A stretch of DNA of 5,427 nucleotides, taken from the NCBI GenBank assembly GCA_012800215.1, contig JAAZJT010000049.1, positions 1-5,427 of the forward strand, written 5' to 3'. The notes below the pieces were generated by a model. That model was not told the origin of the DNA. It saw only the letters and a program-made list of their open reading frames with translations, and ran no database searches. This stretch comes from Bacillota bacterium. Lineage in GTDB: Bacteria; Bacillota; Dethiobacteria; Dethiobacterales; Dethiobacteraceae. Position numbers and translations under genes: made by a program. Shown one piece after another: positions 1 to 4,863 of this stretch (position 1 is its first letter; the number at the start of each line of letters is the position of its first letter).

Positions 1-2
1 CA

Positions 3-179
3 AAACTGGAAGCCCTGGCAGATGCTATTGCTGAAGCTGTGGGCGTGCTGGAAGTAGATGCAGAAGCTAAAACTGTTACCATTACTCAGGAGTTGCCTAA
101 AGGTAGTGACAGTGAGACCGAAAATAAGGACCTGAACTGGTCAGTGGAATTACTTTTTGAACAGTACACCGGAGAATAG
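3..179 (+). CDS. C-terminal fragment of a probable TasA/CalY-like secreted protein (5' end outside window)
   Basis: The open frame enters from the left edge and ends at TAG 177-179, leaving 58 residues. No start is visible, so the gene begins upstream. The fragment has an alanine-rich acidic helix-like stretch (ALADAIAEAVG), then a strand (KTVTITQ), then a closing segment, LNWSVELLFEQYTGE. A final beta strand ending in a Phe-x-Gln type motif is typical of the C-terminus of SipW-dependent TasA/CalY (camelysin, peptidase M73-like) proteins. The three genes that follow all carry SipW-type signal peptides, which supports this reading. The family call is an inference from a short tail and from context; the signal peptide itself cannot be seen. 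The gene is probably the upstream member of the same matrix-protein cluster. It is separated from the next gene by a hairpin that could terminate or attenuate transcription. Confidence 0.55.
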   Translation, partial: KLEALADAIAEAVGVLEVDAEAKTVTITQELPKGSDSETENKDLNWSVELLFEQYTGE

Positions 180-203
180 GGCAATTTAAAAAACTAATTA
201 ACA

Positions 204-247
204 AAAAGGGGACATCTTTAGGTCCGTGACGGCAGGTGTCCCCTTTT
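204..247 (+). terminator. Intergenic hairpin: terminator or attenuator inside the secreted-protein cluster
   Basis: AAAAGGGGACATC (204-216) pairs with GGTGTCCCCTTTT (235-247): 13 pairs including one G-U, around an 18-nt loop that itself contains a CCG-TGA-CGG mini-hairpin. The 3' arm ends in TTTT, so the structure resembles a factor-independent terminator whose A and T tracts are part of the stem. Only 24 nt separate it from the next start codon and no promoter fits in between. Downstream genes are therefore most easily explained by read-through (partial termination) or by mRNA processing. GGGGACA/TGTCCCC hairpins are also common dispersed repeats in Firmicutes, so this could be one copy of such a family. 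Confidence 0.6.
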
Positions 248-271
248 AGTTCAAAGAAAGGCTTGCATCGT

Positions 272-943
272 ATGAAAATTAAAGTAAGCAAAGATAAAAA
301 AATTTTGGCAATATCTGTGCTGGTACTGGTTTTCATCGGTGTCAGTTATGCCATGACCAATGCCCAGGCGTATATGGAATCAACTTTTGTTACCGGCAGC
401 TTACTGGAACTTATACCGGAGGAGTGCCGCGTACTAGAAACAAGTAAAGGGGTTTTGGCTGAAGTAGAATTTCAGCGGGACAAGTCCGGTAAGATTATGA
501 ATAAAACAGATATTAATTTATTGGCAGCAAATGTTACTGCCGGTTCCTTTGCTGAATATCGGCTAACCATTCAGAATATCAGCGAGCTGACTGTGACAGT
601 TGATGAATGGCGTCTGGAAATAGATAAGGAAAACAATTCATTGGCTGATTATATTTCCTTTTCAGGGATAGTTACGGTTAAGCACCATGATGGGGAGTAT
701 ACAGATATTTTAGGTTCTTTTGAAAATGTCACCCTTGCAAGACTAAGTAGTGCTTTGACGAGTGTGATGCAATATAGAAAAATAGAAAGAGATGACAAAA
801 TCGTTTTAGATATTAAACTGCAGTTTGTTGATGAGATAGAGCCATTTAGGCGTAACCCCGGTTTATCTTATGAGTTGATTCCGGTCTTTATCCAGTATTT
901 CCCGGAAAATAATGATTTAGCACAGGAAAGTGAAAAGCCATGA
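272..943 (+). CDS. SipW-dependent TasA/CalY (camelysin)-like secreted protein
   Basis: This is a 223-residue secreted protein, probably an extracellular matrix or fibre subunit. Residues 1-10 are basic (MKIKVSKDKK), 11-23 are hydrophobic, and GVSYA (23-27) precedes the likely cleavage site after Ala27. The segment that follows, ending in TFVTGSL (about 38-44), lines up with the SipW-type signal of TasA (GTWA, then TFASGTL). The mature part is beta-rich: NVTAGSFAEYRLTIQNIS (87-104) resembles the 'AGD..... I.I.N.G' core strand of TasA/camelysin, and LSYELIPVFIQYF (198-210) resembles its closing strand. No metalloprotease HExxH is visible, so a structural role is likelier than proteolysis. ATG 272 was chosen over the in-frame GTG at 236. 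The GTG lies inside the hairpin stem, would spoil the signal peptide, and lacks a ribosome site, whereas GAAAGG (256-261) sits 10 nt before the ATG. The stop overlaps the next start (ATGA), implying translational coupling. Confidence 0.75.
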   Translation: MKIKVSKDKKILAISVLVLVFIGVSYAMTNAQAYMESTFVTGSLLELIPEECRVLETSKGVLAEVEFQRDKSGKIMNKTDINLLAANVTAGSFAEYRLTIQNISELTVTVDEWRLEIDKENNSLADYISFSGIVTVKHHDGEYTDILGSFENVTLARLSSALTSVMQYRKIERDDKIVLDIKLQFVDEIEPFRRNPGLSYELIPVFIQYFPENNDLAQESEKP

Positions 944-1455
944 GCGCTTTATTTTGGAAAAAAGGCAAAAAAATGAGGTTTTTTAATCTAGCGCTAGTCT
1001 TAACCGTTCTTATTTTAACATTAGGTGTCATGGGAGCCGGTTATGCTGCCTGGACGCAGAAATTTACTGTTGAAGGTAATATCACTACCGGTCAGCTGCA
1101 AATAAAGATTAAGGATGCTGTACTGGAGAGTTCTGCCGGACATGATTCACTTTCGTTTACAGCGCATCAAGATAACGGTGTGGTTGAGAAAATAGATATG
1201 AATGTGGCAACATATGCCAATCCCTATCAGGCGGTTATTGTTTTTACAGTGGAAAATACGGGAACTGTTCCGGCAGCTTGTAGCGGCCTCATAAAAGATG
1301 CTTATCCGGAAATAAAAATGGAAATTGTCGAGGTGCCTGACGTTATTGCACCCGGAACAACCGGTCAGATTAAAGTTAAGATTAGCGGAAGTTATTGCCA
1401 AAATTTAAACTTTAGCGCCTTTCTAAAGTTTGAACAGGTTATAAGCGGAAAGTAG
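940..1455 (+). CDS. Second SipW-dependent secreted protein, beta-rich, two cysteines
   Basis: This is a 171-residue protein with a basic N-terminus (KKGKKMRFF), a hydrophobic core (about 16-33) and GAGYA (32-36), with likely SipW cleavage after Ala36. AWTQKFTVEGNITTGQL then matches the post-cleavage linker of SipW-dependent proteins. The mature part is short (about 135 residues) and looks like one immunoglobulin-like or jelly-roll beta domain. AVIVFTVENTGTVPA (98-112) is the usual 'x-F-x-V-x-N-x-G' core strand, and LNFSAFLKFEQV (156-167) is a closing strand. Cys114 and Cys153 could form a disulfide. Its start ATG overlaps the previous stop by 4 bp. A second in-frame ATG at 973 (residue 12) has its own AAAGG 7 nt upstream and gives a more typical signal peptide length, so either start may be used. 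The exact fibre role is unknown. It may be a minor subunit or anchor beside TasA-like proteins, as TapA is in Bacillus, but I see no direct TapA similarity. Confidence 0.7.
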   Translation: MSALFWKKGKKMRFFNLALVLTVLILTLGVMGAGYAAWTQKFTVEGNITTGQLQIKIKDAVLESSAGHDSLSFTAHQDNGVVEKIDMNVATYANPYQAVIVFTVENTGTVPAACSGLIKDAYPEIKMEIVEVPDVIAPGTTGQIKVKISGSYCQNLNFSAFLKFEQVISGK

Positions 1456-1471
1456 CAGCCGGAGGGAAAAG

Positions 1472-2026
1472 ATGAAGTATTTCAAAGGTATTATTATTCT
1501 TATTTTGCTTATGTCGTTTTTAGTGATCGGCACAAGTTATGCATTATGGACTCAGGATTCCGAAATAAAATTTGCGCTGACTATTAGTACTCCCCCGGAA
1601 GAGGAATTTACTTGTGGTACTTATGATACTATTCAGGAAGGTATTGATCTGCTAAAAGGCAGTAAATACAATTTTATAGCCAGCCGTCTTGATAATTTTG
1701 CCAATATGTTGGCAGCACGTGTCACTGAACTAAATAATTTGCCTGTAGGTGGTATCACCTGGGATGAGCTACTGCATGAGTGTGCGGAATACCGGGATGT
1801 GGCAAATAATAAATTCGGCGGTTACCTTAACAAGTATGGGCAGTGTATTAATAAACTAGCTAATTTTTATAATCAATCTACTCCCGAAGAAAAGGCGGCA
1901 GTCCCTGATTTTTGGGACCAGCATACCGCTTTATGGGCATTACATTCCCAATTGTGGAATAAACGCAGTACGCTTTATACGGCGATTAATGAAGTACAGG
2001 AAGCCGGCGAAACGAAAATAAAATAA
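1472..2026 (+). CDS. Third SipW-type secreted protein with an unrecognised helical domain
   Basis: This 184-residue protein starts at ATG 1472 behind a strong GGAGGG site (1461-1466), 16 nt after the previous stop. Its signal peptide is MKYFKG, a hydrophobic core (7-20), then GTSYALWTQ (20-28), with likely cleavage after Ala24. The YAxWTQ block is nearly identical to that of the preceding gene (YAAWTQ). The rest departs from the TasA/CalY pattern. After a short proline/acidic linker (40-46), residues about 50-180 look predominantly alpha-helical and rich in Asn, Leu, Trp and Tyr, with Cys48, Cys104 and Cys125. The strand ending typical of TasA is absent, and there is no LPxTG motif or second membrane segment. 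I do not recognise the helical domain. By position and signal it should be exported by the same SipW pathway, perhaps as an accessory, chaperone or adhesin of the matrix. That role is inference only. A bidirectional terminator follows at once. Confidence 0.7.
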   Translation: MKYFKGIIILILLMSFLVIGTSYALWTQDSEIKFALTISTPPEEEFTCGTYDTIQEGIDLLKGSKYNFIASRLDNFANMLAARVTELNNLPVGGITWDELLHECAEYRDVANNKFGGYLNKYGQCINKLANFYNQSTPEEKAAVPDFWDQHTALWALHSQLWNKRSTLYTAINEVQEAGETKIK

Positions 2027-2076
2027 GACGCCGGCCAGTAAAGTAAATAACTTCACGAACGCCGGCGTTTGTTTTA
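2027..2076. terminator. Bidirectional terminator between convergent genes
   Basis: ACGCCGGC (2028-2035) pairs perfectly with GCCGGCGT (2061-2068), and a small inner stem AAGT/ACTT (2041-2044 with 2050-2053) closes the loop. On the plus strand the stem is followed by TTTGTTTTA. On the minus strand it is followed by the complement of the A-rich end of the secreted-protein gene (CTTATTTTATTTTCG). It therefore suits factor-independent termination in both directions. The hairpin touches the stop codons of both flanking genes. Confidence 0.85.
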
Positions 2077-2694
2077 GCCTTTATTGATTATCTGATTGGC
2101 ATAAAGAGCAGCTTGTGTTCTGTCAGCAAAATTCATTTTCTCCAGGATTCGGCTGACATGTTTTTTTACCGTATTCTCGCTGATAAAAAGTTTATCAGCG
2201 ATTTTTTTATTGGACATGCCTTCAGCAAGACAGAGTAAAACTTCCATTTCACGCGGAGAAAGTATATCCGACTGCTCCTCTACCTGTTTATTATGTGTTT
2301 GTTTTTCCACAAAAGCAGGATCAAAGTATTTCCGGCCTTTGAGGACTGTTTTTACAGCATAGACAATATCTTCAGGAAAGGCATCTTTTAAAATATAACC
2401 GTCTACGCCGGCACCCAAAGCTTGTTCAAAATCTGCAGGAGCGGCAGAAGATGATAACACCACAAATTTACATTTTGGGTATTTGTTTTTTGCCAAAGAA
2501 ATAAAGTCAATACCTTTTTCATTTTTTAATTTCATATCAACCAGGGCAAGATCAATTGGCTGTTCAGACATTACTGCCATGGCTGTTTTAATGTCATTTG
2601 CCTGCTTGATACTATCTATTTCATCTTCTCTGCGTAGGATGTTGCTAATACCATTGCAAACTAATGGATGGTCATCAACAATTAGTATATTCAT
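2074..2694 (-). CDS. NarL/FixJ-family response regulator (REC + LuxR-type HTH)
   Basis: This 206-residue two-component response regulator probably binds DNA when phosphorylated. The receiver domain spans about 1-118. Asp7 and Asp8 form the acidic pocket, Asp53 (LALVDMKL) is the phosphoacceptor, Ser81 is the switch Ser/Thr, and Lys103 in GYILKD is the conserved lysine. A linker (about 120-143) leads to a LuxR/GerE helix-turn-helix (about 144-203) with LSPREMEVLLCLAEGMSNKKIA and ENTVKKHVSRILEKM, both hallmarks of the NarL subfamily. The start at 2694 has GGAGG (2702-2706 on the plus strand) 7 nt upstream. All key residues are intact. No histidine kinase is adjacent in the window, so the partner is elsewhere or beyond reach. 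It is convergent to the secreted-protein cluster. Control of that cluster by this regulator is possible but not shown. Confidence 0.93.
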   Translation of the reverse strand: MNILIVDDHPLVCNGISNILRREDEIDSIKQANDIKTAMAVMSEQPIDLALVDMKLKNEKGIDFISLAKNKYPKCKFVVLSSSAAPADFEQALGAGVDGYILKDAFPEDIVYAVKTVLKGRKYFDPAFVEKQTHNKQVEEQSDILSPREMEVLLCLAEGMSNKKIADKLFISENTVKKHVSRILEKMNFADRTQAALYANQIINKG

Positions 2695-2725
2695 GGAAAA
2701 GCCTCCATATTCAACAATTAACTAT

Positions 2726-2734
2726 ATTATAGCA
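2726..2734 (-). promoter_or_regulatory. Extended -10 promoter of the response-regulator gene
   Basis: Read on the minus strand the site is TGCTATAAT, a perfect extended -10 (TGn plus TATAAT) about 31 nt upstream of the start codon and about 20 nt upstream of its GGAGG ribosome site. The position expected for a -35 box (about 2749-2754) reads ATACCT on the minus strand, a poor match, which fits reliance on the extended -10. An A/T tract at 2736-2748 lies in the spacer. Confidence 0.65.
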
Positions 2735-2771
2735 GAAAAAATTTTTTTAGGTATTAATAGGGTGACAGAAA

Positions 2772-2800
2772 TTGTCTGAAGATAGGATTTAATATAGAAT
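2772..2800 (+). promoter_or_regulatory. Candidate plus-strand promoter for the structured intergenic region
   Basis: TTGTCT (2772-2777) and TAGAAT (2795-2800) are separated by exactly 17 nt and match the sigma-A consensus boxes at 4/6 and 5/6. Transcription would start near 2806-2808, running away from the response regulator and into the foldable block upstream of the HD-domain gene. The match is moderate and the surroundings are A/T-rich, so a chance match is possible. Confidence 0.4.
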
Positions 2801-2806
2801 ATTGCT

Positions 2807-2970
2807 GAAAAGCGCTATGGTGTGCAAAATGCTAAATTGTTCAAGCAAAAATTTGGGCCGCAGCTCCGCTTCCTAGCTTCTTCTTGGCACCGGGTACGCT
2901 AGTAGACTTTGTGATAGATTTACTCAACCACAGGTAGAATCGTAAGTTCTGCGGCAAGGTGTTCAGTAAT
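2807..2970 (+). ncRNA. Candidate structured RNA (small RNA or long leader), family uncertain
   Basis: This stretch has no convincing coding frame, yet it is distinctly GC-richer than the flanking intergenic DNA. It contains complementary segments: GCCGCAG (2857-2863) with CTGCGGC (2949-2955), perfect over 7 bp and enclosing 85 nt; CTAGC (2873-2877) with GCTAG (2898-2902); and ATTGCTGAA (2801-2809) with TTCAGTAAT (2962-2970), 9 bp with one G-U, which would close the whole domain. A promoter candidate sits just upstream, although its predicted start falls within the left arm of the outer stem. Size (about 165-190 nt), a long-range closing stem and a CUGCGGC segment near the 3' end are loosely reminiscent of 6S RNA. 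I cannot confirm that family by eye. It could equally be a 5' leader of the HD gene. Strand and ends are provisional. Confidence 0.35.
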
Positions 2971-2988
2971 CAAGTCTTACAGACTTGA
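2970..2988. promoter_or_regulatory. 19-bp palindrome overlapping a -35 box (operator candidate)
   Basis: TCAAGTCT-TAC-AGACTTGA is a perfect inverted repeat with 8-bp arms and a 3-nt centre. Its right arm covers most of the TTGACA -35 box at 2985-2990. Such placement is typical of a repressor operator. As RNA it would form a short hairpin, but no T tract follows (CAAATAAAG), so a simple terminator is less likely. It could also be the 3' hairpin of the upstream structured RNA. Confidence 0.45.
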
Positions 2989-3012
2989 CAAATAAAGTGG
3001 ACAAGTTAAAAT
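2985..3012 (+). promoter_or_regulatory. Sigma-A-type promoter of the HD-domain gene
   Basis: A perfect TTGACA (2985-2990), a 16-nt spacer and TAAAAT (3007-3012, 5/6 match to TATAAT) lie 48 nt upstream of the HD-domain start codon. The predicted transcript start is near 3019, giving a leader of about 40 nt that contains the AAGAGG ribosome site (3048-3053). Confidence 0.6.
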
Positions 3013-3060
3013 TTAGAAACATAGGGGAAATTTATTTCAAAAACGAAAAGAGGTTTTAGA

Positions 3061-3639
3061 ATGGCTAAAGTACCCACACGGGAAGAAGCTTATGCGCTTC
3101 TTACGGAGTATAATAAAAGTGATAGTTTAATTAAACATGCTTTAACTGTGGAAGCGGTTATGCGCCATTTTGCCGAACTGTTTGGTGAAGATCCGGAGAA
3201 ATGGGGTATTATCGGTTTAGTGCATGACTTAGATTACGAAATGTATCCCGAGGAGCATTGCAAAAAAACGCAGGAAATTTTGACGGAGAAAAATTGGCCG
3301 GAAGATTATATCCGCGCCATTGTCAGTCATGGCTGGAAACTTTGTACTGATGTGGAGCCTGTGGAAAAAATGGAGAAAGTATTATATGCCACTGATGAAT
3401 TGACTGGTTTAATTGCTGCCACCGCACTGATGCGGCCCAGCAAAAGTATTCTTGATACAACGGTTAAGTCGGTAAAAAAGAAATGGAAACAAAAAAGCTT
3501 TGCGGCGGGAGTAAACAGAGAAGTCATTGAAGAAGGTGTTCAGATGCTGGGCATGGAACTGGAGCAGGTGATGGCTGAAACTCTTACTGCTATGCAGAAA
3601 GTCGCAGACAACATTGGCTTAAGGGGTATGCACGATTGA
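3061..3639 (+). CDS. HD-domain metal-dependent phosphohydrolase family protein
   Basis: This is a 192-residue cytoplasmic protein of the HD superfamily, whose members hydrolyse phosphate esters (often nucleotides) using one or two metal ions. The metal ligands are visible in order: His26 (KHALTVEAVM), His55-Asp56 (GLVHDLDYE), His66 and His90 as further candidate ligands, and Asp112 (YATDELTG). The GLVHDLDYE...P..H pattern with VSHG and ATDELTG is characteristic of the stand-alone 'HDIG/HD hydrolase' proteins of about 190 residues found widely in Clostridia and other anaerobes. Their substrate is generally unknown. The length is typical and the protein looks complete. ATG 3061 has AAGAGG 7 nt upstream. 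A TTGACA promoter overlapped by a palindrome precedes it and a strong hairpin follows, so it is probably monocistronic. The specific substrate cannot be read from the sequence. Confidence 0.88.
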   Translation: MAKVPTREEAYALLTEYNKSDSLIKHALTVEAVMRHFAELFGEDPEKWGIIGLVHDLDYEMYPEEHCKKTQEILTEKNWPEDYIRAIVSHGWKLCTDVEPVEKMEKVLYATDELTGLIAATALMRPSKSILDTTVKSVKKKWKQKSFAAGVNREVIEEGVQMLGMELEQVMAETLTAMQKVADNIGLRGMHD

Positions 3640-3704
3640 TATCGGAAAAAACATTAAGTTATTTTTGGCTTAGGTAGAGGTAACATATTCAGACAACATC
3701 TTTA

Positions 3705-3752
3705 GATAGTATTAAAACACGTGACATCAACTTCACGTGTTTTAATACTATT
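3705..3752. terminator. Strong hairpin terminator after the HD-domain gene
   Basis: A 19-bp uninterrupted stem (3706-3724 with 3733-3751), plus a terminal G-U pair (3705/3752), closes an 8-nt loop CATCAACT. The upper stem ACACGTGA/TCACGTGT is followed by TTTTAATACTATT, whose Ts pair with the upstream A tract, so the element can act in both directions. It lies 65 nt after the HD gene stop and 27 nt before the acetyltransferase GTG. Confidence 0.8.
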
Positions 3753-3773
3753 ATCAGGCAAATACAGATTCAC

Positions 3774-3780
3774 GGGGGAG
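3774..3780 (+). promoter_or_regulatory. Shine-Dalgarno-like GGGGGAG that questions the acetyltransferase start
   Basis: GGGGGAG is the only good ribosome site in front of the acetyltransferase, but it runs directly into the only conventional start codon (GTG 3780) with no spacer. Normal spacing (5-8 nt) would place initiation at ATT 3786 or ATT 3789. No in-frame ATG exists upstream back to the terminator. Confidence 0.5.
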
Positions 3781-4322
3781 TGGTTATTATTAATAGTATT
3801 ACTACAGCAAGTGGAGAAAAGATTATTATTCGAGAGACGCAACCTGCAGATGCCGGCGCTTTACTGCAATTTTTAGAAAAAGTAAGTGCAGAATCAGATT
3901 TTTTAACCTTTGGAGCGGGAGAGTTTGAAATGACAGTGGCAGAGGAGGAAAAATTTCTTGCCGGGATTGCTGCTCAAAGGAACTCCTTGGCATTAATTGC
4001 GCTATCGCAGGCAAAAGTTGTGGGCAGTCTGACCTTCATTGGCGGCAAAAGAAAAAGGGTGGAGCACGCAGGGGAGTTTGGCCTTAGTGTTTTAAAAGAA
4101 TACTGGCAGCAGGGAATAGGCAGTGCGTTAATCCAAAGCCTGTTAGTATGGTGCAAACAGTCAGGAATCAGAAAAGTTAATTTACGTGTCCGTGAGGATA
4201 ATCTGACAGCAATCAAGCTTTATCAAAAATTTGGCTTTCGTGAAGAAGGCCGCATTAGCCGCGAGTTTTATCTTAATGGGCGTTTTTATGATTCGTATGC
4301 CTTAGGATTAATAATCGATTAA
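3780..4322 (+). CDS. GNAT-family N-acetyltransferase
   Basis: This protein of about 180 residues has the GNAT fold and would transfer an acetyl group from acetyl-CoA to an amine. A beta strand (EKIIIRETQPADAGAL, 13-28) opens the domain as in RimI/RimL-like proteins. The central strand LALIALSQAKVVGSLTF (70-86) leads to motif A, where FGLSVLKEYWQQGIGSALI (100-118) holds the Q-x-x-G-x-G/A pyrophosphate-binding loop (Gln110, Gln111, Gly112, Gly114, Ala116). Motif B is REDNLTAIKLYQKFGFREEG (138-157), with the typical Asn141, Ala144, Tyr148 and GF. The C-terminal strand has DSYALGLII. It most resembles the broad group of RimJ/RimL-like or phosphinothricin-acetyltransferase-like small GNATs; the substrate is unknown. 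The start is uncertain: GTG 3780 abuts the ribosome site, and an ATT start at 3786 or 3789 would fit better and remove only 2-3 residues. No clear terminator follows. Confidence 0.88.
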   Translation: MVIINSITTASGEKIIIRETQPADAGALLQFLEKVSAESDFLTFGAGEFEMTVAEEEKFLAGIAAQRNSLALIALSQAKVVGSLTFIGGKRKRVEHAGEFGLSVLKEYWQQGIGSALIQSLLVWCKQSGIRKVNLRVREDNLTAIKLYQKFGFREEGRISREFYLNGRFYDSYALGLIID

Positions 4323-4455
4323 GTTGCTGCATGGTGCCTGGAGAGATGTTAAAACGAATATCAACAAAAAATCATTATCCATTGTGCAGGTGAATAGGTT
4401 ATTTTATAGAAAGTAAACATGAGCAAAAAATAAATTTTGCTTAAATGTGAGATAA

Positions 4456-4462
4456 AGAGGAG
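4456..4462 (+). promoter_or_regulatory. Ribosome binding site AGAGGAG that decides the YbjQ start
   Basis: AGAGGAG ends 8 nt before ATG 4471 and only 2 nt before ATG 4465, and it overlaps the in-frame GTG at 4462. Normal spacing favours ATG 4471, which also gives the usual family N-terminus (M-L-V-T-T-T-P). Confidence 0.65.
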
Positions 4463-4470
4463 TGATGCAA

Positions 4471-4791
4471 ATGCTGGTTACAACTACCCCCAATATTGAG
4501 GGCAGGAGAATTGTTGAATACCGTGGTATTGTCTTTGGTGAAGTGATTTCCGGAGTAAATTTTATTAAAGACTTTACTGCATCACTGAGTGATTTCTTTG
4601 GCGGTCGTTCTGGTACTTATGAGGGAGAACTGATAGAAGCACGGGAAATGGCAATCGACGAAATGGTAAAGCGTGCAAATGCCATTGGTGCCAATGCTGT
4701 AGTGGGCGTGGATATTGATTATGAAGTCCTGGGGCAGAACGGAAGTATGTTAATGGTTACTGCTTCCGGTACAGCCGTTGTAGTTGAATAA
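4471..4791 (+). CDS. YbjQ/UPF0145 (DUF74) family protein
   Basis: This is a 106-residue small cytoplasmic protein of the YbjQ family (UPF0145, DUF74; sometimes labelled 'heavy-metal-binding' without firm biochemical proof). Family hallmarks are clear along its whole length: the N-terminal TTTPNIEGRRIVEYRGIVFGE, then the FFGGRSGTYEGELIEAREMA block, then GANAVVGVDIDYEVLGQNGSMLMVTASGTAV at the C-terminus. It aligns with E. coli YbjQ from end to end at nearly the same length, from memory of that sequence. Proteins of this family form pentamers in solved structures; their cellular role is unsettled. The start at 4471 was chosen by ribosome-site spacing and family length; ATG 4465 would add two residues. 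It is followed after 72 nt, without a terminator, by a nitroreductase, so the two may be cotranscribed. Confidence 0.9.
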   Translation: MLVTTTPNIEGRRIVEYRGIVFGEVISGVNFIKDFTASLSDFFGGRSGTYEGELIEAREMAIDEMVKRANAIGANAVVGVDIDYEVLGQNGSMLMVTASGTAVVVE

Positions 4792-4863
4792 CGCTGCTTT
4801 ACTGTGTACTTGTTATACATGATAAATATTAAAGTGAGAATTTTGAGAAAGGAGCGAATGTAG

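Noticed and set aside
93..107. LPKGS near the end of the first partial protein, resembling a sortase LPxTG motif
   Set aside because: The fourth residue is Gly rather than Thr, no hydrophobic segment or basic tail follows, and the protein continues with a beta strand to its end.
236..271. Upstream GTG start (236) for the first complete secreted protein
   Set aside because: It lies within the hairpin stem, has no ribosome site and puts extra residues before a normal signal peptide; ATG 272 is better placed.
1147..1401. Minus-strand open frame opposite the second secreted protein
   Set aside because: His/Asn/Cys-rich low-likelihood translation, antisense to a well-supported gene.
2483..2779. 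Plus-strand open frame opposite the response regulator
   Set aside because: Antisense to a clear receiver domain; its protein has no family features and no ribosome site.
2970..2990. Palindrome as a simple factor-independent terminator
   Set aside because: No T-rich tract follows on the plus strand; its overlap with TTGACA makes an operator or RNA hairpin more likely.
4382..4410. TTGTGC-17 nt-TATAGA as a promoter for the YbjQ gene
   Set aside because: Only 3/6 and 4/6 matches; not distinguishable from background. A promoter is expected somewhere in 4323-4461 but none is convincing.
4422..4441. AGCAAAA/TTTTGCT inverted repeat before the YbjQ gene
   Set aside because: Only 7 A/T-rich pairs with no T tract of its own; too weak to call a terminator and common by chance in such DNA.
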